The notes under the pieces: generated by a model
The model's input: the letters and a program-made list of their open reading frames with translations, nothing else
Database searches by the model: none
Told to the model about the DNA's origin: nothing
Shown: positions 1-5,574 of the stretch, one piece after another
Position numbering within the stretch: the first letter of the stretch is position 1
Layout of the letters: every line of letters begins with the position of its first letter
Program-made: the position numbers and the translations under genes
Source: Algiphilus sp.
Lineage (GTDB): Bacteria > Pseudomonadota > Gammaproteobacteria > Nevskiales > Nevskiaceae
Assembly: GCF_023145115.1 (NCBI RefSeq)
Contig: NZ_JAGLEJ010000023.1
Span: 1-32,602, forward strand
Length of the DNA: 32,602 nt
Reading direction: 5' to 3'

Positions 1-120
1 GTCCGGGGATATAGGGGCAACTACACAGCGAAGCTGCGCTTCGAGTCTTCATCCGGCTACAAGCCGGCCAACCTGATCGAGTACATCGATTCGCATGGCT
101 GGCCGAGGCAACCGCATTGA
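1..120 (+). CDS. 3' end of a gene cut by the window edge, unknown
   Basis: Frame 1 is open from the first base to a TGA at 118-120 and gives 39 residues ending in ...HGWPRQPH. The other two plus frames hit stops within the same stretch. The fragment is polar, with several aromatic residues and no motif I recognise. It does not resemble the C-terminus of an integron integrase. If the array reading is right, this is the tail of an earlier cassette gene, or of a gene next to the array. Confidence 0.35.
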   Translation, partial: VRGYRGNYTAKLRFESSSGYKPANLIEYIDSHGWPRQPH

Positions 121-291
121 CGCTCGGTACAGATCCTGCGCTGCGGCGCCTGGTCTGTCCGCTTTCAGCACACAGCGGACTCCCACTCCGAGAAGCGCGC
201 CACGATTCAGCGCGAAATGAAGCGGTCACGCGAATACATGCCCAAGACCCCCATTACGGGGCAACCTCATGATTTTAATTGACTTTTTCGC
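121..291. other. Gap with small hairpins, no gene seen
   Basis: No convincing ORF is present. A perfect 7-bp inverted repeat (GTCCGCT at 157-163, AGCGGAC at 174-180, loop of 10) follows the stop of the partial gene by 36 nt, and a weaker CCCC/GGGG pair lies at 249-261. Neither has a T-run, so they are not standard intrinsic terminators. Confidence 0.4.
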
Positions 292-324
292 ACCTAACGG
301 CCACCCCGCGCGGTGGAGTTATGA
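292..324 (+). other. Dwarf attC-like hairpin (candidate)
   Basis: ACCTAAC (292-298) and GTTATGA (318-324) resemble the outer attC boxes. Between them CCACC pairs with GGTGG around a 6-nt loop, so TAAC/GTTA and CCACC/GGTGG form two nested stems separated by a gg/a internal loop. This matches attC topology, but at 33 nt it is much shorter than usual sites (about 57 nt or more). It may be a deleted attC or a chance match. It sits where the upstream boundary of the first complete cassette is expected. Confidence 0.3.
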
Positions 325-325
325 A

Positions 326-356
326 GCGCGCGTTATCATTGAATAATGATGCGCGC
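326..356. repeat. 12-bp stem hairpin with 3-nt bulge in a cassette 5' leader
   Basis: GCGCGC (326-331) and ATCATT (335-340) pair with AATGAT (345-350) and GCGCGC (351-356). The loop is GAAT and the unpaired bulge is GTT. The hairpin ends about 40 nt before the Shine-Dalgarno sequence of the 74 aa gene, so it could act in that gene's leader RNA or as a folded single-stranded DNA element. No function is shown. Confidence 0.5.
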
Positions 357-407
357 TATCTAATCACTGCTGGGCATCAAGAAGACTCGCCGCTGTGGAG
401 GTAAAAC

Positions 408-632
408 ATGGTTGTCATTGAAGGTCAGCTCAAAGGTAGCTTTAAAGGCTTCAAGAACAGAGACACCATTTTTGAGTTCTCTAGCGGAACCCCCAAGAAA
501 TGGAAGCAGGCTGAATACAAATACCTATATCACTATGCGTACATGCCTAGAGCAAAGGTAACTCAGGAGGGTGGTCGTTACATGCTTCACGTAGACGGCG
601 TGCCAGATTCTGTTGAGGTGAAGCGGGCATGA
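408..632 (+). CDS. Cassette protein of 74 aa, unknown function
   Basis: The start is well supported: GGAGG at 397-401 lies 6 nt before ATG. The protein is small, basic and probably soluble. It has a regularly spaced aromatic pattern (W.Q..Y.Y.Y.Y...MP) in its middle and alternating hydrophobic residues that suggest a small beta-barrel or sheet. No signal peptide or membrane segment is seen. I cannot name the family. The stop TGA (630-632) overlaps an ATG at 632 that opens a short frame running through the following attC. The gene makes up nearly all of one cassette (about 319-705). Confidence 0.75.
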   Translation: MVVIEGQLKGSFKGFKNRDTIFEFSSGTPKKWKQAEYKYLYHYAYMPRAKVTQEGGRYMLHVDGVPDSVEVKRA

Positions 633-739
633 TGCCCAACCAGGCACTCCAGCCGACGTATTTGCCTTCGCTTCGCTACGGCAAATCCGCGGCTGAGTTT
701 TGGCGTTATGTGCTGGGGATGAGCTATGCACCCACTTGA
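632..739 (+). CDS. Short attC-spanning ORF (35 aa), possible translational relay
   Basis: ATG at 632 overlaps the previous gene's stop as TGATG. The frame reads through the whole of attC 1 and stops at 737-739, 14 nt inside the next gene, which starts at 726 in another frame. The predicted peptide contains QPTYLP and KSAAE encoded by the attC arms. It may serve only to carry ribosomes across the attC hairpin. Chance is a real alternative for a frame this short. Confidence 0.35.
   Translation: MPNQALQPTYLPSLRYGKSAAEFWRYVLGMSYAPT
634..711 (+). other. attC site 1 (78 nt)
   Basis: The outer boxes are GCCCAAC (634-640) and GTTATGT (705-711). Inside, CCAGCCG pairs with CGGCTG, with one extra base on the left arm as expected for attC extrahelical bases, and ATTTGCC pairs perfectly with GGCAAAT around a terminal loop. 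It begins 1 nt after the stop of the 74 aa gene. Its core is nearly identical to attC site 2. Confidence 0.85.
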
Positions 740-1367
740 GGAATCGGTCGCGCCAAATCCAAAAGGATTTGATGTCGATCCGATCGGCTACAGTGCCTTG
801 GCTTGGCACAAGTGGGGCATGGCACAGACGATGGCTGGGTTCCCGGTCGATATCTCAAAGGCCCCAACAGCGACAGATCTAAAGTCTCCGATTCTCTGGC
901 TGACGCAGGCCCATGCCCTCTCGGAGGCCGCGACCAATGTACTTCGTGGGCAGCCCAATATCGATCACCTCACAATTTATACAAAAGGCGTATGTCACTG
1001 TCAGTACCATGCTGTGGCACTGATGCTTGTTGGCCTTAGCCTAGAAACTTGCTTGAAAGCAATGTTGATAGTTCGCGAAGGCATCGAAGAGTTCACGGAG
1101 AACGAGCGAAAAAGAAAGCATCATCGCCTGCATGAACTGAGCAACTTCATTCCATGGCTCACGGAAAAGGATCGTGCCATCTTGGAGTGCCTTACTCACT
1201 TCATCTACTGGGCGGGGAAGTATCCTGATCCAGGTTCTGGAAGATTAAAGGACACCCTGACGGTAGTTGAGATGAGTGAAAAACATCAGATCTCCGCCAA
1301 GGAACTATTCACGTTGGCAGCCCGAGTGATGGGGCACGCTCAGGAAGTCACTCGTGCGAGTACATGA
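726..1367 (+). CDS. Cassette protein of 213 aa, HEPN-like
   Basis: ATG at 726 follows GGGGA (715-719) by 6 nt. A central helical stretch (roughly residues 95-165) reads like a HEPN fold: a hydrophobic helix with SLETCLKAML, a charged linker with H and RLHELS (comparable to the H-D-L motif of many HEPN proteins), then a second helix ending in W-A-G-K-Y-P. HEPN proteins are often RNases or partners of nucleotidyltransferases in toxin-antitoxin and phage-defence systems. The usual R-x4-6-H catalytic motif is not clearly placed here, so RNase activity is unproven. No nucleotidyltransferase partner is adjacent. There is no signal peptide or membrane helix. It occupies a single cassette between attC 1 and attC 2. 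The HEPN call is inference from pattern only. Confidence 0.7.
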   Translation: MHPLEESVAPNPKGFDVDPIGYSALAWHKWGMAQTMAGFPVDISKAPTATDLKSPILWLTQAHALSEAATNVLRGQPNIDHLTIYTKGVCHCQYHAVALMLVGLSLETCLKAMLIVREGIEEFTENERKRKHHRLHELSNFIPWLTEKDRAILECLTHFIYWAGKYPDPGSGRLKDTLTVVEMSEKHQISAKELFTLAARVMGHAQEVTRAST

Positions 1368-1465
1368 GTCCGACGACGCACATAACCATGCCTTCCAGCC
1401 GACGTATTTGCCGCCGCTTCGCGTCGCCAAATCCGCGGCTGAAGGCGGGTGTCAGGCATACATAA
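1364..1465 (+). CDS. Short attC-spanning ORF (33 aa), possible translational relay
   Basis: ATG at 1364 overlaps the stop of the HEPN-like gene as ATGA. The frame crosses all of attC 2 and ends in TAA at 1463-1465, 3 nt before the ATG of the next gene. That next gene has no clear Shine-Dalgarno sequence, so reinitiation from this frame is attractive. A second frame starting at GTG 1354 is also open across the site and encodes a peptide resembling the attC 1 peptide, so the choice of frame is uncertain. Confidence 0.33.
   Translation: MSPTTHITMPSSRRICRRFASPNPRLKAGVRHT
1380..1457 (+). other. attC site 2 (78 nt, variant right box)
   Basis: It aligns without gaps to attC 1. ACATAAC (1380-1386) matches the left box and GTCAGGC (1451-1457) the right box. 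The two sites share TCCAGCCGACGTATTTGCC and CAAATCCGCGGCTGA. The right box has GTC in place of the near-invariant GTT at the crossover, which may lower recombination. The stem CCTTCCAGCCG/CGGCTGAAGG carries one extrahelical C. Confidence 0.8.
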
Positions 1466-1468
1466 ATC

Positions 1469-2518
1469 ATGAGCTGGATTCAAACATTGGACGTAAAAAT
1501 ACAGGCCGCCCTCATAGCATCATTCGTTACATTGGTCGGGATTTTCATCAAGGATTACGTTTTTCAAAAGCTAAAAGAAAATCGTGATCGTTCGAAGAGC
1601 ACACTCGATGTATACAAAAAATATGCTGAGCCACTGGCGACGTCAGCTGAGAGCATGTTTTGGAGGCTAAATGAAATATTTAATGTTAAGGGGCGGGCTC
1701 ATTTCTTAATAAGAAGCGACCCAACAACGGGGTTCGAAGATTATAAATATCGAAGCACACTGTATCGGTTAGCATCGCTTATAGGCTGGATTTATGCCAT
1801 AAAGAAAGAACAGTCTTACATAAAGCCAGCTGGAACTACATCACAGAAATCTATCTCCGAATCTATACGTGCGTTTGAGTCAGCACTAGCCGATGGCCCG
1901 CATGTGGAAACAGAAAGATTGTCACGTCTTACAGAGTTATGGTCGCTAGAATGCCCTTCTGAAAAGTCACTTGATTTGTCAATCAGATTAGAAAAAATAC
2001 ATAAATCCTTCCTTAGAAGGAAGAATGTTAGCCTAGCCACAGAATTAGGTTGCCAAGATTTATTTGATCTTTGCAGAGAATGTGCAGACTTCTTATGTGG
2101 AGAGCTTGATTCTAGCCATTTGCGAGACGCATTAATCAAAGAAACGGTACAACAATCTGCTCGCAGGCTGTCTATCCGTGAGGCATGGATATATAGAGAT
2201 TGGCAAGCAGGGATTGGAGAGTTGATGGTTCGTAAATCTGACTCTGCAGCAAGAGATTATGACGTTATCGGTTTCAAAGAATTTGAATTAATGCTTGAAT
2301 CTGAAGATGCTGAAGCATCCAAATGGGTTTCTCGTATAGAGAACACATTTAAAGATCTCGACATAGACAAAATGGATGGTCAGGACGTAAGAGTTGAACA
2401 AGTAAAAGCTACCTTTAAAGCAGTGTCCAAACTAATAATCGAGATTGATAATTCGGGCTTGGAAGTTAGCCCGTTTGGCAAACAAACGATCGCCGCTGCG
2501 GAGGTAAACAATGCCTAA
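1469..2518 (+). CDS. Cassette protein of 349 aa, N-terminally membrane-anchored, unknown
   Basis: The N-terminus has one hydrophobic helix (about residues 11-32, IQAALIASFVTLVGIFIKDY) followed by charged, mostly helical sequence, so a bitopic protein with a large cytoplasmic part is likely. I recognise no catalytic motif. This gene is strikingly AT-rich, with many AAA, ATA and TTA-type codons, unlike the GC-rich chromosome, a sign of separate origin. The start lies 12 nt after attC 2 and has no good Shine-Dalgarno sequence. Its stop TAA (2516-2518) lies inside the left box of attC 3. Single-helix anchored proteins of unknown function are common in cassettes and defence islands; a defence role here would be guesswork. 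Confidence 0.78.
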   Translation: MSWIQTLDVKIQAALIASFVTLVGIFIKDYVFQKLKENRDRSKSTLDVYKKYAEPLATSAESMFWRLNEIFNVKGRAHFLIRSDPTTGFEDYKYRSTLYRLASLIGWIYAIKKEQSYIKPAGTTSQKSISESIRAFESALADGPHVETERLSRLTELWSLECPSEKSLDLSIRLEKIHKSFLRRKNVSLATELGCQDLFDLCRECADFLCGELDSSHLRDALIKETVQQSARRLSIREAWIYRDWQAGIGELMVRKSDSAARDYDVIGFKEFELMLESEDAEASKWVSRIENTFKDLDIDKMDGQDVRVEQVKATFKAVSKLIIEIDNSGLEVSPFGKQTIAAAEVNNA

Positions 2519-2639
2519 CAAAGCGCTGCTAGGGACAAACCTACGCTGCGCTTCGGTTTGCCCCAGAGCGCGGCGTTATAGACAGAAGTTCCACCACGCA
2601 AGCATCAAGGATGCTCTCTGGCTTCCCCGCAACCCTTAG
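2511..2639 (+). CDS. Short attC-spanning ORF (42 aa) with strong Shine-Dalgarno
   Basis: GGAGG at 2500-2504 is followed at 6 nt by ATG at 2511, inside the last codons of the 349 aa gene. The frame runs through attC 3 to TAG at 2637-2639 and ends 9 nt before the GTG start of the PAP2 gene, which lacks its own Shine-Dalgarno. The ribosome-binding stretch 2490-2513 matches the one before the 74 aa gene (387-410) at 21 of 24 bases. This is the best supported of the three relay frames, though a stable peptide product is doubtful. Confidence 0.42.
   Translation: MPNKALLGTNLRCASVCPRARRYRQKFHHASIKDALWLPRNP
2513..2581 (+). other. attC site 3 (69 nt), last in the array
   Basis: The outer boxes are GCCTAAC (2513-2519) and GTTATAG (2575-2581). 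GCGCT pairs with AGCGC, and GGGaCAAACC pairs with GGTTTGCCC with one extrahelical A; the terminal loop is 13 nt. Its sequence belongs to a different attC family from sites 1 and 2. GC-rich chromosomal coding begins 67 nt later. Confidence 0.85.
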
Positions 2640-2648
2640 AAACATTCC

Positions 2649-3506
2649 GTGAGCCGAACGCTGATAGCCCTCCTGCTAGTGGTCGTGCTCGTCATTGCGC
2701 TTCGGCTGGCGGTGTGGCGGGGGCTCCGCCTTGCATCCCGCCTGTTCGGGAAGGCGGCGGTGGCGGTCGACGAGGTACGGGGGCGGGAGGACATTGCGGG
2801 GCTGTGGGCGCGGCTCCGGTCGTCATTCCCGAAGACGACCGGGTTCCTGCATGCGCGGGTGACGTTGCGCCGCTTTACTGGCCTGCCGTTGACGCTCGTC
2901 GTGATTGCGGCGGTCTACATCGCCGGCCTGCTGGGAGGGCTGGTCGAGGAGCTGATGGAGGCGGAGGAGCTGGTCCACCTGGATGAAGCCATCCATCAGG
3001 GCATCGGCGCGATAAGCACGGACGGCATGGTCTTCGTCTTTTCGTGGATCACGGATCTCGGCGGCTCGGCCGCGTTGATCGCGGTGACGCTGGTGACCAC
3101 CGGCCTGCTGTGGGCGCACGGGCGCGCCTACATGGTGGCGCCGCTATGGCTGACGGTTCTGGGATCACAGCTCACGACGCTCGCCGGCAAGTACGCGCTG
3201 GCGCGACCGCGACCCGAGTTCGCGGCGGATGTCGCTGCCTTCACGCCGTCGTTCCCCAGTGGCCACGCAACCAGCGCGATGGCGGTATACGGTTTCATCG
3301 CCTGTGTCATTGCGAGAGACTTCGCGACGACGCGGCAGCGCTTCGAGATCGTCTACTGGACGGCCGTGCTGATCGGCCTGATCGGCTTCAGCCGGATGCT
3401 GCTGGGCGTGCACTACGCCAGCGATGTCGCTGCGGGATTCCTCGTGGGCGGCTTCTGGCTTCTGGTCGGCTTTGCCGTCGCGGAGCACAAGCGCCACCGG
3501 CAGTAG
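2649..3506 (+). CDS. PAP2-family membrane phosphatase
   Basis: A lipid phosphatase of the PAP2/PgpB type that removes phosphate from lipid phosphates (for example phosphatidic acid, phosphatidylglycerol phosphate or undecaprenyl pyrophosphate) at the membrane surface. All three signature motifs are intact: K181 with RP at 188-189 (K-x6-RP), PSGH at 203-206, and S248-R249...G253-x-H255...D259. The protein has 285 residues with an N-terminal hydrophobic helix and about five more around the motifs. GTG at 2649 is the first possible start, because an in-frame TAG lies at 2637. No Shine-Dalgarno is visible. It is the first chromosomal gene after the cassette array, so it may receive read-through transcription. 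The exact substrate cannot be told. Confidence 0.88.
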   Translation: MSRTLIALLLVVVLVIALRLAVWRGLRLASRLFGKAAVAVDEVRGREDIAGLWARLRSSFPKTTGFLHARVTLRRFTGLPLTLVVIAAVYIAGLLGGLVEELMEAEELVHLDEAIHQGIGAISTDGMVFVFSWITDLGGSAALIAVTLVTTGLLWAHGRAYMVAPLWLTVLGSQLTTLAGKYALARPRPEFAADVAAFTPSFPSGHATSAMAVYGFIACVIARDFATTRQRFEIVYWTAVLIGLIGFSRMLLGVHYASDVAAGFLVGGFWLLVGFAVAEHKRHRQ

Positions 3507-3538
3507 GCGGGGTGCCGGAGCGCACGGAGGAGGAAGAA

Positions 3539-3643
3539 ATGCGTGTCATCGCGCGGTTGCATCGCGCTGCAGTGCCGGGTTGGCTGCTTCACGTGGTGGC
3601 CTGCGGGGCGTCGGGCACGCGCCCGGCAGCGGCGGCGCCATGA
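3539..3643 (+). CDS. Possible 34 aa leader peptide before the GST gene
   Basis: A very strong purine-rich ribosome-binding sequence (ACGGAGGAGGAAGAA) precedes ATG 3539. The 34-codon frame ends in ATGA overlap with the GST start at 3640, which itself has no Shine-Dalgarno. The peptide has a basic start, a short hydrophobic stretch and an Ala/Pro-rich end. It may be a small translated leader that couples translation into the GST gene. A real protein product is unproven. Confidence 0.35.
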   Translation: MRVIARLHRAAVPGWLLHVVACGASGTRPAAAAP

Positions 3644-4284
3644 TCACCGTCTACCACCTCGAAGCTTCGCAGTCCGAGCGCGTGATCTGGCTGATGGAGG
3701 AGCTGGCGCTGCCCTACCGGCTGGAACGCTTCGCGCGCGAGGCCGACGGCGCGGCGCCGCCGGCGTACCGGGCGCTGCATCCCTTCGGCACGGCGCCGGT
3801 CATCCGGGACGGCGATCGCGTCATCGCCGAGTCCGCGGCCATCGTCGAGTACATCTGTCGCGTGCACGGCGGCGGCCGGCTCATCGTGGGGCCGGACGAG
3901 TCGGGCTACGCGGACTACCTGCAGGCCATGCAGCTCAATGCGGCCATCCAGGGCGCTCTGTTCGTGCGCATGGCGCACGGCGCCGATGCCGACGGGGACG
4001 ATGCGCCCGTCATCGTGCGCGCCTGCCGGCGGCGCGAGGACGGCTACTTCCGGTACCTGGAAACGCGCCTGGGCGAGGCGCCCTACCTCGGGGGCGCGCA
4101 CTTCAGCGGCGCGGACATCATGCTGCTGCACAACCTGACGGTGCTGCCGCAGTACGGCGGACGGACCATCGACGATCTGCCGAACACGCGCGCTTACGTG
4201 GCGCGCGTCAGCGCCCGCCCCGCCTGCGTGCGGGCGGCGGCCATCGCCAGCGGTGCGGCGGACCCGCCGGCAGCGGCAGGCTGA
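3640..4284 (+). CDS. Glutathione S-transferase family protein
   Basis: A cytosolic GST-fold protein of 214 aa, the usual length. The N-terminal thioredoxin-like domain (about 1-80) has SQSER at 10-14 near the catalytic position, the cis-proline motif TAPVI (51-55) and the glutathione-contacting ESAAI (64-68). The rest is the all-helical domain, with a GADIM stretch matching the conserved N-capping/hydrophobic-staple region. Members conjugate or reduce electrophiles with glutathione; the substrate here is unknown. The start was chosen because the thioredoxin fold begins immediately (MITVYHLEAS) and the upstream frame is the shadow of the PAP2 gene. It overlaps the preceding leader ORF by 4 nt. 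Confidence 0.85.
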   Translation: MITVYHLEASQSERVIWLMEELALPYRLERFAREADGAAPPAYRALHPFGTAPVIRDGDRVIAESAAIVEYICRVHGGGRLIVGPDESGYADYLQAMQLNAAIQGALFVRMAHGADADGDDAPVIVRACRRREDGYFRYLETRLGEAPYLGGAHFSGADIMLLHNLTVLPQYGGRTIDDLPNTRAYVARVSARPACVRAAAIASGAADPPAAAG

Positions 4285-4374
4285 CGTGGGCACGGACCCC
4301 ACGCTGCGGACACGGCGTACGCGCGATCAGCGCATCATGGGCGTCCTCAAAGCTGCCTCTACCGGAGCCCTTCC

Positions 4375-4557
4375 ATGCTCAAGGCCATCGTCATCCTGCT
4401 GGTAGTGGGGTTCGTGGTGTTCGGCGTCGTCATGTTCATTCGCCACACCGTGCGCGACACCGAGGAGGAAGTGCGACGACTCGACCGCTCCAAGCTCAGG
4501 GATCTGAGCGAGGACGGCTGGGACGACAAGGAGGACGACGAGAAGGCCGGGCGCTGA
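4375..4557 (+). CDS. Small single-pass membrane protein, 60 aa
   Basis: A Shine-Dalgarno GGAG (4364-4367) lies 7 nt before ATG. Residues 2-22 form one strongly hydrophobic helix, followed by a short basic patch and a highly charged, mostly acidic tail (EEEVRRLDRSKLRDLSEDGWDDKEDDE). Topology is probably N-out, with the charged tail in the cytoplasm. Function is unknown. It lies next to, and converges on, the yqjE/yqjD-like pair, which also encodes small inner-membrane proteins. Confidence 0.65.
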   Translation: MLKAIVILLVVGFVVFGVVMFIRHTVRDTEEEVRRLDRSKLRDLSEDGWDDKEDDEKAGR

Positions 4558-4578
4558 CCCGGCGCGGCGGGTACGCGG

Positions 4579-5019
4579 TCAGCGCTGCTTGCCGGCCTCG
4601 TCGGCGAGCGCCTGCACACCCTGCTTCAGCGCGCTGCCCAGCAGGCTGCGCGCGCGCGGGCTGAAGCCCAGCAGCAGACCGGCTCCCAGCGCCACCGCCA
4701 TGGCGGCCTCGGGCCGGCGCTCGATTTCCGCCGGGATGCGCCCGGCGCTTTCGCGCGCGAACTGCGCGACCGCTTCCTGCGGTGCCGGCTGCTCGCTGGC
4801 CTCGGCGGCCTGCCGCCCGGGCGCGATCAGCACGCGATGGGCGATGAAGGCCGCCAGCAGCGCGACCACGCCGACGATGAGCGCGGCCACCGGCAGCGGT
4901 ACCACCAGTGCCAGCGCCAGATAGCCGGACGCGCACAGGAAGCTCACGCCCAGCAGGCCGAGCAGGATGACGATCCAGTACCGCAGGTAGTCGCGCACCG
5001 AGCGCTTGATGATGTTCAT
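4579..5019 (-). CDS. YqjE-like / phage-holin-superfamily membrane protein
   Basis: A 146 aa protein with two adjacent membrane helices (about 14-38 and 42-62), then a polar Glu/Ala/Gln segment and a third hydrophobic glycine-rich stretch (about 108-122). This is the layout of the YqjE/holin-like family seen next to yqjD in enterobacteria. It lies 67 nt downstream of the YqjD-like gene on the same strand, reproducing that gene order. Exact function is unknown; in E. coli the cluster is linked to stationary phase and stress. ATG at 5019 was preferred because upstream in-frame sequence is not conserved-looking and lacks hydrophobic character. Confidence 0.7.
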   Translation of the reverse strand: MNIIKRSVRDYLRYWIVILLGLLGVSFLCASGYLALALVVPLPVAALIVGVVALLAAFIAHRVLIAPGRQAAEASEQPAPQEAVAQFARESAGRIPAEIERRPEAAMAVALGAGLLLGFSPRARSLLGSALKQGVQALADEAGKQR

Positions 5020-5086
5020 GGCGTTGGGCCGGGTGCGATCCGCACGCCGTCGCGAAGACGACGGCGGATCGATGGAACCCTGACGA

Positions 5087-5377
5087 TCAGCGACGCTCCA
5101 GCGCCATGCCCAGCAGCAGGCCGACACCGAAGGCGGCGCCGACGCTGGCGTAGGGGTGCGAGGCGATCTGCCCCTCCATGCGCTGGCTGGCGGCCTGTAG
5201 CTCCTCGCCCGCCGAACCGGCGGCCTGGCGCAGGTTGTCGGCTCCGGCGCGGGCGCGGTTCTGGGCCTGGTCGCCGACGCTGTGGGCGAGCTTGGCGATG
5301 TCCTCGCGCACCGACTGCAGGTCGGTCTTCAGCTTGTCGATGTCGGCATTGGTGTTCGGGGTATTGCTGTCTGCCAT
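5087..5377 (-). CDS. DUF883 / YqjD-ElaB-like protein
   Basis: A 96 aa protein of the DUF883 family. A long amphipathic helix (about 10-70) rich in Gln, Glu, Ala and Arg is followed by the typical C-terminal membrane anchor after HPYASVGAAFGVGLLLG and the terminal charged ERR. E. coli YqjD and ElaB are tail-anchored inner-membrane proteins that bind ribosomes in stationary phase, so a similar role is inferred. The start has a clear upstream AGGAG. It is followed by the YqjE-like gene, probably as one operon. Confidence 0.82.
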   Translation of the reverse strand: MADSNTPNTNADIDKLKTDLQSVREDIAKLAHSVGDQAQNRARAGADNLRQAAGSAGEELQAASQRMEGQIASHPYASVGAAFGVGLLLGMALERR

Positions 5378-5574
5378 GCGATGTTCTCCTCTTGCGATGC
5401 CCCTTTCACCCTATGCCCGGCCACTGAATCGGTGGTGAACCCCGGCCGGGGCGCGTTCGTCCACCGCGATGCCGCCGTTGGGCCGGCGGCCGTGACTGCC
5501 CGCGCGGCGCACCGCATACGGTGCATCGGTGCGCCATTGCGCACGGAACCGCGCTCCGGAGTCCGCCAGTCCTC
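5378..5574. promoter_or_regulatory. Divergent intergenic region
   Basis: It separates the minus-strand DUF883 gene from the plus-strand EAL regulator, so both promoters should lie here. I see the Shine-Dalgarno of the DUF883 gene, but no convincing -35/-10 pair on either strand. Confidence 0.4.

Larger units (their letters stand above)
1..2581 (+). mobile_element. Distal end of an integron gene-cassette array
   Basis: Three short same-strand genes of unknown function are each followed directly by an imperfect inverted repeat with integron recombination boxes: GCCCAAC...GTTATGT, ACATAAC...GTCAGGC and GCCTAAC...GTTATAG. Genes and sites alternate with almost no spare DNA, which is the layout of integron cassettes. 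The region is clearly AT-richer than the chromosome that resumes at 2649, and composition differs between cassettes, with the 349 aa gene the most AT-rich. Because attC sites lie 3' of their genes, the array runs left to right and any integrase gene would lie left of the window. With no integrase seen, it could be a sedentary chromosomal integron or an attC cluster lacking an integrase. The left limit is not visible. Confidence 0.82.

Noticed and set aside
1..120. C-terminus of an integron integrase
   Set aside because: The 39 residues show no tyrosine-recombinase C-terminal pattern (no R-x-x-H or catalytic Tyr context).
1354..1587. 77 aa ORF over attC 2 and the start of the 349 aa gene as an independent gene
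   Set aside because: It starts at GTG within the HEPN-like gene, and most of its length is the shadow of the 349 aa gene. Only its attC part is of interest, as a relay alternative.
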